Shown: positions 15,001 through 26,400 of the stretch, in pieces | Layout of the letters: the number at the start of each line of letters is the position of its first letter | Numbering within the stretch: position 1 is the first letter of the stretch | From: Tribonema minus | Taxonomy: Eukaryota > Sar > Xanthophyceae > Tribonematales > Tribonemataceae | Length of the DNA stretch: 64,000 bases | Reading direction: 5' to 3' | Assembly (NCBI GenBank): GCA_017506865.1 | Contig: JAFCMP010000096.1 | Coordinates: 62,001 to 126,000, forward strand | The notes under the pieces: model-generated | Database searches by the model: none | Told to the model about the DNA's origin: nothing | Seen by the model: only the letters and a program-made list of their open reading frames with translations | Translations under genes and position numbers: made by a program

Positions 15001-15494
15001 AGCAGCAGCGACCCCGGTGCAGCATATCCATCGAGCGATGGCTGCTGCTGGCCAGCAGACGCAGAGGCAGCACCCAGACTGTCGCACTTGTACCGCTGCT
15101 GCTTGGGCCAGGTGACAGCAGGCTGGCTTGGATCAGCCACTAATGCCGCGTCATCGCGCCTTGCTGCATGCTGCCCCGCAGCGCACATCGCCTAAAGCCC
15201 CCCCCCCCCCTTGTTCCTAGTGTACCCAAACGTAAGCAGCAGCAACGGCACGCACGCGCCACAGCGGCGGCAGCGCTCGCCCGCCAGCGCAGCCCCCCCC
15301 CCCCCCCCCTACTCACCGCGCACGAGGTCCGCCGCGCGGTCGACAGCGGCGGACACGTCGCCCCCGTCGATGGCGCGCCGCATGTAGCCCGCGTGCTCCT
15401 GCACGCGCTTGCCGCAGTCCGCGAGCAGCGCGCGCTGCCGCGCCGCCTCCGCCTCCTCAATCTGCGCCTCCGCGCTGCGCGGCGCTGGCGCCAT
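1..15494 (-). CDS. VPS35: VPS35, retromer cargo-recognition subunit (C-terminal end outside window)
   Basis: VPS35 is the alpha-solenoid core of retromer, which recycles cargo from endosomes to the Golgi. Exons, 5' to 3' on the minus strand: 15494-15317, 14757-14705, 14322-14232, 13485-13415, 12939-12788, 12223-12105, 10859-10786, 9979-9893, 8990-8925, 8188-8126, 6629-6513, 5852-5742, 4812-4631, 4221-4026, 3578-3314, 1832-1188, 741-647, 109-1. All phases agree, giving about 891 codons in view. Diagnostic segments are PRLYLL (about residues 114-119, the VPS26-binding motif), GVQQPMRGLFLR, FAESNRLWVRM, LVGTNLERLSELEGVD, CRDTIAQSYLMDCI, FPDEFH and AYEFVSQACILYEDE. The usual family length is about 790 residues; the excess is an Ala/Pro-rich insertion of about 200 residues across exons 15-16. 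Intron 17 uses a GC donor (646-645). The ATG at 15494 opens the first helical segment, so no upstream coding exon is needed. Identification is firm; exact edges of the low-complexity exons are less sure. Confidence 0.93.
3690..3800 (-). repeat. Degenerate copy of VPS35 exon 15 5' edge
   Basis: Intron 14 holds a weakened direct copy of the 3' splice region and first bases of exon 15 (real junction at 3578), including a second long homopolymer run equivalent to the poly-C tract in front of the real acceptor. Similarity is modest and was judged by eye. Confidence 0.45.
3930..3990 (+). repeat. Interstitial telomere-type repeat (CCCTAA) in VPS35 intron 14
   Basis: Two short runs of CCCTAACCCTAA-like units separated by a repeated phrase (ATGCGCGAG) lie in intron 14. 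They match the TTAGGG telomere unit. Similar short runs occur at about 7500-7530, 7845-7915, 8527, 10060, 19148, 25548, 36344, 37131 and 41540. Confidence 0.7.
4476..4535 (-). repeat. Copy of VPS35 exon 13 3' edge with 5' splice site
   Basis: In intron 13, about 155 bases downstream of the real donor (exon end 4631), the last 50-odd bases of exon 13 recur with few changes (shared phrase GCTCGCTGAGCGCGAC on the plus strand). The copy keeps the coding-strand order and direction. Confidence 0.75.
4855..5345 (-). repeat. Tandem intronic repeat with copied exon 13 5' edge
   Basis: In intron 12 a block next to exon 13 (from about 4850 to 5010) recurs about 320 bases further upstream of the exon (about 5170-5345). 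Shared text includes GCAGCGCTCCGCC and the phrase around TTCATTGAA. The part at about 5088-5170 corresponds to a strongly decayed version of the start of exon 13 and its acceptor. Confidence 0.55.
5558..5700 (-). repeat. Near full-length decayed copy of VPS35 exon 12 plus donor
   Basis: Downstream of exon 12 (5852-5742), with a period of 182 bases, lies a copy of roughly its last 80 bases plus the donor and following intron. Both read through a donor GTATGC and share intron text GCAGCGGTGCTCAACC. Identity over the exon part is about 70 percent. The copy stays open in the same reading sense (segment ARAVAERTQVAQ against AQAVAVRTQDVQ), so use as an alternative exon cannot be excluded, but VPS35 family length does not call for it. 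Confidence 0.7.
6785..6890 (-). repeat. Copy of VPS35 exon 11 5' edge and acceptor
   Basis: The real acceptor and first bases of exon 11 (start 6629) are repeated about 172 bases upstream in intron 10, including GAACCGTCCGTCTGCAGCAG and the following GCTCAGCAGGAAAGAC. The downstream phrase ACGCCAGGGGG is repeated too, so this is a tandem duplication spanning the junction. Confidence 0.8.
9360..9600. repeat. Degenerate minisatellite in VPS35 intron 8
   Basis: Roughly six imperfect units of about 40-65 bases, each built around GAGCRYTGACGC and GCCGCAGKCTGAGC-like words, fill much of the intron between exons 8 and 9. No coding signal was seen. Confidence 0.6.
10183..10480 (-). repeat. Two to three decayed copies of VPS35 exon 8 5' edge
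   Basis: The acceptor and first bases of exon 8 (start 9979; plus-strand phrase CACGGCCGTCTGCGG) recur at about 10190-10255 and in weaker form at about 10430-10480, together with the upstream intron phrase GTCAGGGAGAG. Copies are direct and less alike further from the exon. Confidence 0.65.
10545..10605 (-). repeat. Copy of VPS35 exon 7 3' edge and donor
   Basis: The junction at 10786 (plus-strand phrase AGGCTGACCTTGTAC) is repeated about 200 bases downstream within intron 7, with the adjoining intron text GTATCCAC and a nearby GGAGTACACAT phrase also shared. Intron 7 therefore carries edge copies from both of its exons. Confidence 0.7.
10880..11105. repeat. Tandem repeat beside VPS35 exon 7
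   Basis: At least three direct units share the phrase GGCGTCAGGCGCGAC followed by CAGGTSGGCAGCGGGT and a stretch ending TGACAGTTGAA. They lie in intron 6 just upstream of exon 7 (start 10859) and partly resemble the acceptor region of that exon. Confidence 0.6.
11708..11982 (-). repeat. Two copies of VPS35 exon 6 3' edge and donor
   Basis: The end of exon 6 (12105; plus-strand phrase GACGCACCTCTTCTTTC) recurs at about 11907-11982 and again at about 11708-11780. Each copy carries the donor, the last 40-50 exon bases and a preceding AACTTCAA-type word. The true junction and the two copies are spaced about 180-200 bases apart. Confidence 0.82.
13060..13250 (-). repeat. Copy of VPS35 exon 5 5' edge within intron 4
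   Basis: The start of exon 5 (12939) and about 100 bases of the adjoining intron (phrases GCGCCGGCGCCTG, GCATGAGA, ACACRCAA) are repeated about 145-150 bases upstream in intron 4. The copy is direct and diverged. Confidence 0.65.
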
Positions 15495-16587
15495 TGTCCT
15501 CGCTGCTGCTGCTGCTGCTGTTGCTGCGGCCGGCGGCGGCGACCAGCGGCCCGAGGGGCGCCTCACAGCACCATGCAGCCGCGCGCCGGCAATGCTGCCT
15601 TGGGGGGGGGGGGGGGGGGGGCGTGTGCGTGGCAGGGGGTGAGGGGGGGTGAGCAGAGCGGTCGGTCGGGGATTGTCTGACCGGCACGGAGAGCATGTAC
15701 AGCTGCAAGCTCGTTTGTGCAGGCTCACGGTTGGAGCTTTAGGGCGTGGGAGGTTGTTTATGGGGATGGTGCGAGTTGCACGACTCACGACACCGCAAAC
15801 AAGCAAGGATGTGAAGTGAAACATCTGCGCCCGGACACGCGCTATTCGAATACGTGCTGTTACATTGCTGTCAATTTGTCCAACTATTGCGTTGTGAAAC
15901 CCTCATCAAACATGATCGTAAAGCGTACTACTTCCGAGAAGGCCGCAGTATCAGGGTCGTAAGCTCTTGCTGGCGAAGGGAGACCTGAGCCTATGTTGTG
16001 CCTGCGGCCACGGCATGCAACGTGTCGCTGTCTTGTGCAGCCCTTGCCTTCCACAGATTACAACAGCTCAGAAGCAGCGTGCTGCACACAAAAACGCGTC
16101 GGCACTGCACATCACCACTGTGCAGTCATAATCGACGTGCGTTGTTGCCGCTAAGCACAACTCGTTGGCGAGCGACCGTGACCGCATTGGTGATCAGAAG
16201 TAAAAAAAGCCCCGAGCGCGTTCACATAAATGTTTTAGAAGCACTCACCAACTGGTTCCGCTGCGTCCAGATCCGAGGCCTCCCCGAAAATCTGCTAGAA
16301 TCCAAGACCCAGTCCTTAGAAGTCTCAGTTGATCTGGCGCACGGAACACCCGCCGCTGCCTGCTCCTGGGCTTCCTTAGCAGTTTGAACGATCAAAAGGC
16401 AGATCGCGAGGTTGATGCTCTCCCGGTCTCTCTGCCAACTTCAACCGTCGAACTGTTGCAGTTGTGAACTGATCGAGAGGTCAGTTGCAGTTGAAAGTAC
16501 TGCAGGCCTAGGCCACATCAAGCAAGGGCTGAAAGGAAGCCACCTGAAAAGATTCGGCGCGTCTGTTGACCCTCGTTGAAGTCGAGC
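15495..16587. other. Divergent intergenic region, VPS35 / phytol kinase
   Basis: This 1.1 kb separates two genes that point away from each other and must hold both promoters. It contains a pure G run at about 15602-15621, which on the VPS35 strand is a C run followed by a possible acceptor, so a 5' UTR intron is possible. No TATA box or conserved open frame was recognised. Confidence 0.5.
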
Positions 16588-19500
16588 ATGGGCCTGCCAA
16601 CGGCGGATCTGGTGCGCGCCATGCCGCAATTCGTCAGATCTCACCAAGATCTCTCGGCAATGGCATTTACATCAATGAATATGGTGCTCTTCGTGGAACT
16701 CGTCAAAGCTCTTCACCTGCAGCCAGCCCTATCGCGAAAGATTACTCACATAGGAGCAGGGCCTATATTCCTGTTACATTGGCCCCTGTTTACGGAGGGC
16801 GGGGCGCTGAACGCGGCTTTTGTGCCGCTGCTGATGACAGGTGCGTGTCGGCTAATACTGTTGCCGCTGTCGAGTTTCTTTGCTGCAAGTGTAATCCTAT
16901 GCAGTGCGTACCGTGATGCAATTTTTTGCGGTTTGCAAGGATCACAAGTGAACCAATATACATCGAGGCTGCTTTGGCACAATGAAGTCATCTCTGCCTA
17001 TTTGGATGTGCGCCGCATATGCAAATTCCAGTTCACTCTTGCAAAACAAGCTGATGCACAGCGAATGCGTTGTGCGGGGGCTGCAAGAATTGCAGTGCGA
17101 TGTTCGTTGCAAGGTCCTAGTGCAGGTGCCTCGCCGAGAGATCACCATTGCAGATGAACGCCAGTACAGTTGTACGCTAGCACAGCCCGTGGACAGCTGC
17201 TGCCCCACCAGGCCTTTGTGCGCACTAGTGAGGCAGCTCTGCTGATGTTGACATCCTCCAACAGCTGAGGTTTGGCGGATGACGCAGTAGAGGCACCCCA
17301 ATCGGCGCGCGCCCATACCGCACAGCACCGACTACTCAATCAGGCACGTGACTGTGTGCAGCAACCTCAACTTCCCTCAGCTTGCACTGTGCGAGCGGCG
17401 CACACGAAACGCGCATCACCTGGCTGCTGCAGAATTGCTCAGGACGCGGGGTGTGCTTCGGTCGCATCATGCGTGCTGTACCATTTGAACGCTGAGCCCT
17501 CCCCAGCACGCGAGTGCCACTCAAAATGCTGCACCATTGCTGCATTGGGCAACGGGCAGACGACAGCATCCTTCCATGTATATTTGATTAATTCTCGCTT
17601 GGGCGCGAAAAAAGCCCAGATGGTAGATGTCCAGCTTGCTACCAGAATCTGCAATATCATGTTTCTTGTGAGAACTTGCTATTGCCTCAATGCGCATTGA
17701 CGACCACTTCATAACTCCCCGCCGCAGCCAACTTTGCGCTGATCGGCGCGGGCCTGCTGCGGGACGACGTCGCCGTCAAGACGCTCAGCAGGTGCGCATC
17801 TCTCTTGCCTTGCCATTACACACATGCATACACATGCGGACAGGGGCCGCAGGCTGCGGGAAAACAGCGCTGCGCCCTTGGCGCGCTCCAGTTTTCATCA
17901 TCGTCACACAGCTCCACGGACTGCAGTGGCACCGCCAGTGGTTGCTTCTTTTTTTTTCCTGCAACGGCTGCATGGAAGACTTGCTGTTGAGCGCCCTCCT
18001 AACAGTCACTGATGACCTGCATGGCCTTAACCTAACCCCAACCTCAGGGCCATGATCGAGGCCCGCTTGGCACTGTCAAGGCAGCACGCACAGTTGATTT
18101 ACGACATTTGATTAGATTGAATAGAACGGCTTACTGTGTCCGATTTCAGCCACATCCGTCTAACGGTGCGCACGCACTCTGACTGACACTCCTCTTTGCT
18201 CTGCGTAAATCATCCAATACATCGGCTGGCGCGCGGCGGCTGCGCAGGACGGGGCGCAGGCAGGAGCTGCTGTGGGGGCCGGTGCAGTACGGAGTCATAT
18301 TCGTGGCGTGCACGCTGTTCCTGTGGCGGCAGGTGAGACGCCGCGTTGCACATGCAGCAGCGCTCATCGATGGTTGCGCTTTCACGGATCGCTTCGTGTC
18401 AGCGTGGCGGTTCACGAGCGCGATCGAGCGTTGCCAGAGTTTGTGCGGGCAGCAGCGGCGCTGGCGCACACACTGCGAAGGCGCTGTGTGAATCAAGGAC
18501 GCGGCAGCGGCGGCGGCAACGCATAGTTGCCTGACCACTCAACGCGAGCTCGCTGTGTGGCAGGCTGTGCATTGGTGTCAAGGAGCATTGCGGCACGGAC
18601 ACGCGCTGCGCAGCAGCGGCGCACCTCACGCCGCCGTCGCTGAGCGCGCATGATGCAGCAGCGCAGCGGTCGCTGGCTTCAAAGTGGATGGCGCTTCTGC
18701 CGCCTATACCGAATGCTCATGACATAGCTGCGTATTGAGCAGCGAGAACAGTTCAGGTGGGCGCTTGCATTGCCGGCGTCTTGATGCTGCAGCATGCGGC
18801 AGTAAATTGATTATGCATTGTGTGGCGCCTGCGCGCGCCGTCGGTGGTCACGGCGCCTGCGCGCATCTTTACGAGTATCCTAGTTGCTTGGAACCGTGTC
18901 GGCGATCGGCGGCATTCACGGCTCAGCTGCTATGCGGATATCGCGATCTGGAAGCGCGTGCGCGCGCCTGCGATGCTCCTCACTGCAGAGCAGTGAAATG
19001 TTCCCCCTCATTGATTGACTCAGCTGCGCGTCATGCTCACGTCACGTGTCGGCGCCAGCTACGGTTCGAGTAACTGATATGTGTCTATCCCTAATAACCC
19101 TTACTGAGCCGCGGTGCCCTTTGCGCCTGTGAATGGAGTCAACCACTCGGGTAGGGTTAGGGTTAGGGCTAGCTGCAGCGGCCGTGCATCCGCTATGAGG
19201 CCTCCTTGTGCGTTCCCATTCGCGCTTGCGGACCGCTCTTGGTGAGGCGCAGCATATGCGCGCGGCACTCGCGTAAATGTGAACTTGGGGTATGCAGGCA
19301 TGCGGCCTGTGGCAGTGAGCTGACCCTGCAGAGCTGCTGCCCTTTGCGCGCTCACGCGACAGGTGACGGGCGTGTGCTGCTTGATGGTACTTGCGGGCGG
19401 GGACGGCTTTGCAGGTGCGGCAGCCGAGTCATGTGGCCTTGCGTTGCGACCGCTTCACACCGCTGCGGCAGTGCTCGCCGTGCGTCACCACACCCCAGAG

Positions 19501-21308
19501 CATCGAGAAAGGCCGTTCTTGGATGGCACTGCATGCAGTTCACGTGCACGCACTGATCCTGTGTGTAGAGCAGAGCAATGCCATAATTCTGGACTGAGCA
19601 TCGATGCATGTAGCTAGTTTTCTTTGATAAATTCCGCAATGCGTGTGCTGCAGCCGGAGGCCGTGTGCTAGAAGTGCGTTAGCTCGGCAGCTAGAAGTGC
19701 AGATCTCACTCATAAGTACGCAGTGGCTACGAGCGTGTGGCAGCGGGCACATGATGATGCTCAGCACGTGATGTGCAGCAGTGCTCGACCTGCAAAGCAC
19801 TCCACTGTATCACCGGACAGACGAGCCATTGAGCCGCCGCGTTGCTCATTATGACTGGGCTGTGGCCGTGACCATGCATGCGCATGTGCAACATGAGCGT
19901 TGCTGCGATTGTATCTGGCAGCACCCTGTGGTCTCTTGACAGTGTCACCGATGCTGAGCTGAATCACTGACGTTGCGCAGTGTCAGCGTTCAGCAGCAGA
20001 ACCCCCCCCCGCGGGGTCAAGGCCACCTCGAACGGCGCTAGTCATGTCTCGTGATTTGTACCCCGATTACGCACCCCTGACCTGACACTGCTGCCGCGCT
20101 GCACCGCACTGTGCGCGCCGCCGGTGCAGACGTGATTGGCAGGCGCTTCGGGCGCTGCAACCTGCTGCCATGGTCGAGGCGCAAGTCTTTCGCGGGGAGC
20201 GCTGCCTTCTGGCTGGCGTCCGTGGGGCTGAGCCTGCTGCTGTGTGCCGCGCTGCGCGACAGCCTCCTGCCGTCGGCGTGCGGAGGTGAAAAATAGTTTA
20301 TCCATACACACCATGAATCAGTAATATCCACTCCACTCCATTCTAATGGTCAATCACTAAAAAGTTACTAAAAAAGCCAAAAACTGTACATGTTTACAAT
20401 ATTTTCATGTTCATGTATTTGTTTATTAATAAGTAAATGAAATGAAAGAAGAACGTGCGTAATATTTGACAATCAACACCTCACTTACTGTGGAACTTGA
20501 ATGTTTGGAGATCGTTGTGATCTGGGCTGACGACAGTGGCGACTGAAGCGCTGCATGTTTGAGGTTCACTGTTACTGGCGTATTTTCCGTGCCGGTGTGC
20601 AATCTTGTAGAAGTATGCTTGTCCAACCAACTTGTTTGGGTAGCTTCTCATGGCATTGTCAGCACCACTGCACCTGCATGGCCGCACCCTATGGCGCTAC
20701 CTAGTGCGCTGGCGCATCAGGGAGTGGCAGACAATCTGACAGTCAAGGGCCGGTGGCAATGAAGTTAATGTTGAAGTGTCAGTTGAAGTCTAGCCGTCAG
20801 CCATGTCGCTTCTTCTGAATCGTGGAAAACACTGTGAGGCCTGCTGCGCCTTTGCATCTTTCAGGGTTCTCCGATCAGATTGGTGGTGTTGCCCAAATAG
20901 TCGATCCAACGTTGGCAGCACTGCTGTAAAACCATGCCTGCATGTGTGTCAATTGCACTGTAGCACGCAGTTCAATTGGAACGCATGCCATCACAGTGAT
21001 TTCACTTCAATTGCCTCCGAGACGGTGTGATGATCATCATGATGGCAGCACTGTGAGGAGTCGTACTTCGTATGTGGCTTTAAAGCTAGTACTATTGATG
21101 CCCTACGCCTTGTGCCTGCTTATGCACCGTTGCCTGCCCGCCAGATGGCCTGGACTTTGCCAAGCTGGCGCAGCGCACGGCGTTCATCGCCACTGCCGCG
21201 ACAGCCGTAGAGTCCCTGCCCTTCGAGAACATAGACAACATCACAGTGTTTGCCGGTGCGCTACTGGCCGACAGGGTGTTCTGCAAGCTGTGGGGGGGGA
21301 GCCAATGA
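16588..21308 (+). CDS. VTE5: Phytol kinase, VTE5/phosphatidate cytidylyltransferase-like family
   Basis: Phytol kinase phosphorylates phytol released from chlorophyll, feeding tocopherol and phylloquinone synthesis in the plastid membrane. Exons: 16588-16840, 17728-17791, 18248-18332, 19363-19414, 20130-20285, 21145-21308; all phases fit, giving 257 residues. Family signatures appear in order: LSRKITHIGAG near residues 41-51 (first charged helix), RRQELLWGPVQYG, the short block GGDGFADVIGRRFG joined across exons 4-5, KSFAGS, and ATAVESLPFENIDNITV near the end. Several hydrophobic stretches fit a multi-pass membrane protein. The first ATG in frame is 16588; land-plant relatives have an N-terminal transit peptide, so an upstream exon may be missing. 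The small exon 4 (52 bases) sits exactly over the catalytic GGDG motif. A TTG at 16576 is in frame but is not a convincing start. Confidence 0.88.
17576..17640 (-). mobile_element. Reverse-oriented 3' tail of the 27-29 kb LINE family
   Basis: Inside phytol kinase intron 1 the minus strand reads CATCTGGGCTTTTTTCGCGC and AAGCGAGAATTAATC, matching the 3' tail of the non-LTR elements at 28074-28115 and 29635-29680. It is a short, diverged, severely 5'-truncated insertion in the opposite direction to the host gene. Confidence 0.7.
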
Positions 21309-23471
21309 TATACACCTTCAAAAGTCAAGGACACATAGAAGCGGCTTGCAAAGAGACTGGTCCCAAATGGATGCTACAAGTGATGCTTTTGTAGAATGGC
21401 TTGCACTGCTTCTGGCAAGCTTTGTGCAGTGGAATGAGGCACCCACGGGAGTATGCCGCCAAGCACGCGCTCAAGCAGACGCAAAAAAAGTGACAACCGT
21501 TTGACCCGTGCTGTGCGCATGAGCTTGCGCGCACGCCATTAAAGTGACGGCCGTTTGACTCAACAGTCACCGTTGCTGCACACATGCGGACAGAAACGAT
21601 ACATGGAACTAGCGGCATTGCTTTGCTGTGGCCAACGGTTTTCGGTCACATGTTGACAGAGCCATCAGACAGCACAAGCACACAGCCAAACAAATGCAAA
21701 CAAATGGTGTAAGGTGATACTTGACGAGTCATGAATGTTTTCGTGCTGTATATTGATCGTCTTGATGTTGCTCACATGTGGCGAGCTTTGGCAGGCGACT
21801 GCCTCAATGAGACAGATGTGCAAGCCGGCAAGGGGTATCCCCTTCACATCAGACAATTCTTCAGCGGTACATCTACTGTAGCGGCCTTGGATCATTCTAC
21901 CATTACTCTGCTGCGCCAGGCAAAAAGCTAAAACCACAACTCAACAAACAACGGAGACTGTGGCGTAATTGCCGGACGGTCACGCCGTGACAAGGTGGTG
22001 CCTAGGGCGCTTGTTGGAAATTGCACTGTGCGCATGTGCAGTGGGCGCTCTTCGCCGGTGGTGAAGCTGATGAAGGCGCTGCACATGAGATTTTGGGCTT
22101 TGGGTACTGTGCAGCACCTCAGCCACGGCCGGCGACATATGTTTTCCCAAGGCCATCAGCACAGCAGCAGGAACATCCTGCAGGGTGAAGTCCTCTGCCG
22201 GCAGTGCATCCAAGAGAGTCTTGAACAGCCGTGTGCGCCGCAGTGCCGGAGACACCCCCCCGTGTACAGCCTGAATCAAAATGGCTGAGCCTGTATACTC
22301 TGTGGCAAACGTTCTCCTGGACAACGATGGCGTGAGACAAACGCAAAGCTGTGAGTTCCTGCTGGCAAAGTGGCGACTGTTAAAATGGAGGCTGCACGTT
22401 ACATTACATTCGAGCGGCTGATCGTCACGCAGCGCGTGATGTAGCAGCAGCATAGGCGGCGCAAGTTGCAAGCGGCTGCCGCACAAGCCGCTAGTTGCTG
22501 TTCCGCACTTCAGGTGCAGACCACAGAGTCAAGTCGCCACTCACCTCAGACCCAGGCAGCCCAAGCCTGCGTCGCTGCGGATGCCTAGAAGGGCGAAGAA
22601 GCGTCGTTCTCTCGCGCAATGGAGCGACAAGTCCGCCGGCTTGCCGCACCGCAGCAGGATGTGCGTTTGCAGCGCAACATGCCATGGACACGACGCGCAA
22701 CATACGTGCTGCCGCGGCTCTTGCTGCTGCGGCTTCTGTTGCATCGCGGCGGCTCGATGGCTTGCGGGTAGTATGTCCAGGTATGTAGGAAGGGCTAGTG
22801 TGTGTGTGTGTATGCTGTTCTCTGTGTTGCTTTCACCTTTCGCGTATGCGAGTGCATATCTCAATTGGAAACTCGGAAGCATATGGAGATGACGGAGTTG
22901 CCGTGTTCCCTGGAAGACAGAGAGGCGTTTCCGGGCGCGTCGGAGGGGGGACTCGAGCTCGAGGTCGTCCTGAGCGACTTTCTGAGTGATACATGAGCAT
23001 ACTGCAAGCACCTGCGGGAGTACTCGGCGTCGTGTTCCCCTGCATCAACATGGTGTGATGACACTAATATGCGAGAGGTCCATCTTCCAGTTAACTTCAC
23101 TTGCTCAATCTGCTCAAAAGATTTGGCCGCCAGCACCCCTCACTCGCGTTGCTGCGCCGCTGAAAGCGCATGCGGCTCCACCATTAGCGTCCGGAAGGTT
23201 CCTCTTCAAGACGTAAGCAGTCTCTGCACCGCACACGCCTCACACATTGCTCTCGAACAGCAACTCTCGTTCTGTGTTTATTCTCCCGGAGATGACTCAC
23301 TCGACGATGACTCACTCGACGACTAACTCACGCATTTCTACGTGGAAATGACAAGTCCCGGGATCGCAGAAAGCTCTTCAAGAAGTTCCTTCTTAGACCT
23401 ACTTAATTACATTCATCTGCTGTGGCCTTGGTTTGACTTGGCACAGCGGCGGCAAGGGCGAGCTTGGAACC
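21309..23471. other. Intergenic region, phytol kinase to RPS17
   Basis: No complete gene was recognised in these 2.2 kb. One minus-strand stretch (about 22250-22055) has coding-like composition, for example LLDALPAEDFTLQDVP, but I could not connect it to flanking exons or name a family. A GT microsatellite lies at 22799-22811. The last 150 bases before 23472 are the likely RPS17 promoter and leader. Confidence 0.4.
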
Positions 23472-26400
23472 ATGGTGCGTACCGCTAGAGGGCCTGGAGG
23501 TGGTGGTGAACATAATACGTGCAGAGCATGGAGGAAATTGGGTGTGCCGGGGGTGGGAGCGCTGGACCTGCTGGGGCTGCTCTCGTGGGTGTTGATGCTG
23601 CCAGCTGATGGGCCCAGCGATGCAGACTACTAGCAGCATCATGCATATCAGCGCTGCCTTGCTTTGGGCAACGCGGACAGCAGACAGCTGTTAGAGTTGA
23701 TGCCTCGTAGCGACCGACTGCAGCAGGCAAAGCTGGCCTCGGCTGATGGTGAACGTCGTTGCTCGACCAAGTTCAACTGTGACAGCAAGGCTGTCGGCAG
23801 TCAAGAGGAGGGCTTACAGCAACCATGTTGTTCAAACTGAGCAGTGCAGGCAGCCGCGGGCCACAGCAAGCAGCAATCTGGCCCTGCAATGGCTGTCACC
23901 TGTCGGTGTCGCATGCTGACTGAGAGCCCTGATTGTACTGATTTGTACAGCGGCAATAGAGCCCGCGCAGCTCACTGTTAGGGCGCTCTCATCTCAACCA
24001 CACCGTTGACACGCCTGCCTATGCGCGCAACTATCAGCAGAGAGCTGCCGCTCCGCGCATCCCCGAGCTGTGTCGTCACGCACACCCCACCTCTGTTTCC
24101 CACCCAGCCCGAGTCTCACCCTCCTCAAACGCGGCTGCGCGTGCGCGTTCTGATGCCGCCGCTGCTGCGCGCTGACGCCGCCGCTGCCGCCACTGCCGCC
24201 GTACTCGCTGCTGCCGCCGCTGCCGCCACTGCTGCCGCCGCTGCTGATGCCGCCGCTGCCGCTGCTGCCGCCGCAGGGTGTCCGCACCAAGACCGTCAAG
24301 AAGTCGGCGCGCGTGATCATCGAGAAGTACTACTCGCGGCTCACGCTCGACTTCCACACGAACAAGCGCGTGTGCGATGAGGTCGCGATCATCCCCTCCA
24401 AGCGCATGCGCAACAAGATTGCGGGCTTCGTGACGCACCTCATGAAGCGCATCCAGCGCGGCCCCGTGCGCGGCATCTCGCTCAAGCTGCAGGAGGAGGA
24501 GCGGGAGAGGCGCCTGGACTTTGTGCCCGAGGTGAGTCGCGGACGGTGATCCAATCACAGCAGTACTGCAGTTCAATAGAACAGCGTGTGCAAAACCAAT
24601 AGAACTAGATGCATAGTCTTGGGAGGGTGCGGTGTGCAGCATCTCGCTCAAGCTGCAGGAGGAGGAGCGGGAGAGGTGCCTGGACTTTGTGCTTGAGGTG
24701 CATCACAGCTTTAAACGTGGCTATTGTTGAAGTTGTCCAGTTAACGTTGCTGCAGATGTCCAAGTCAGCTTGCATAGTTGCATAGACCTAGTTGTAGTAG
24801 CTGATGCAGTATCTGGGGAGAGGTGCGGTTACGCGGCGAGCTGCAGGAGGAGGAGGAGGGGAGGCCACCGGACTGTGCTCGACGAAGGTATGTGTCGCAT
24901 GCGCGTCTGCTGTACCGACCTCTGAAGTGCTCCACAACTGCTCTACTTCAAGAGTGAAGTACGGCATTCCATCTACAGTAAGTGTAACATGGTGGTAGGA
25001 GTGGCGGAATTCGTGGAGGTTTGGCGTGAGACCAGCTGCGGGAGGAGGGGCGTCTTGATCCCAACCTCTAGCCCTACGCACGTCTGCTCGAAGTGATGTT
25101 CTCAGCGTCGCACCGTGAGCAGGCCGTGGTGCAGGTTACTTGCAGTGTGTGAGGGAGAGTGATGTGTGACACCTCTATGTTCGAGGCGTATAGGCATGCG
25201 CACAAGCAAGGGTTGGCATGTCGCACTGATGAGACGCCGTAGTACGTAGTCAAAGTGCTCCTTGTCGGGGGCATGCAACAGCAACAAGAGGTGAGGCGGG
25301 GTCGATGGACTATTTCAGAGGATGAAGTGAGCGGCGTCTCGTGTCAGCTGTGGGATGAGAGGGAGACGCGCCTTGTTGAAGTGCCTGAGGTACTTCAACA
25401 AGGTACTTCTGGCGGTAGGGTCAGTTAGGGTGATCATGCGGCCAGCAGCAGGGTACATGTGCGGTTTTGGAGCAACCTGTGCAGGCGGGAGGGCGAGGAC
25501 CGGGAGAATTGCGCGTGTGCATGTGCATGGACCTGATGTGCACACAGCCTAACCCTAACCCTAACCCTAACCTTACACAGATGCTGAATTGATCGCAGCA
25601 TTTGTGGACATTGGTGCGATGAGTCAGCTGTCCGAAGCTGTGCTTTACTGATGCTGTGTTTGTTGCAGTACTCGTGAAAGCACGTGAACTGTCAATACAA
25701 AAGGGGGTGCATGCACTGGCGGTAATACACCGGTACAGTACAGTACAATACAGTACAGTACACGCACAAGTACAGCACACTGGAAGTGTAGTACAGAACA
25801 CTTGAAGTACAGTACAGTGCCCTGGCATGTGAATCTGCGCTTTAAGTCGTCAACAGTTGAGCGCTGCTGCACGTCAGCGCGTCCTCAGCGGCGACAAGTT
25901 GCAGCTGCTGCAGTGGATGACGCAACGCCTTGAAACCGCCTTGCGCGCTGAGGGCATTGACAGCAGCGCACAGGACAAGGCGTCTGCTCAGTCGCTCCGC
26001 AATGCGCAGCATGAGGTTGGCGGTGCGCACAGCGGGCGCGCAGTTGTTGGGAAGGTGTCTTGTGGCACGGGGGGGGGGTGCTGCGAGGGCATCCCTCGGC
26101 AATTGACGCTGCGGCATGCTGCTACTGTGGTCACGGCAGTGCTCAGAGCGTTGGTTCGACATTGGAGGCAGCGCTCAGGCAGCTCCCTCGTGTGCCGCTG
26201 CCGCCCAGACTCCGCCATCAAGTGCTGCGCGGGAGTAGACTGTATCAGCGATCGCTTGTGCCGTGCGCACGGCACGACGCATGGCGCCCTCCGCACGCGC
26301 AAAGGCAGGCCCATGTTGCGCTTGAGCAGCCGCACACCAGCTCAACCCGGCCTGACATCACATCACACATCTGTTGCGTAGCCCAAATAGCCCGAATTCA

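Noticed and set aside
22802-23326. Two short acidic or Cys-rich plus-strand open frames before RPS17
   Set aside because: No splice connection, no motif beyond chance CxxC, and no family resemblance.
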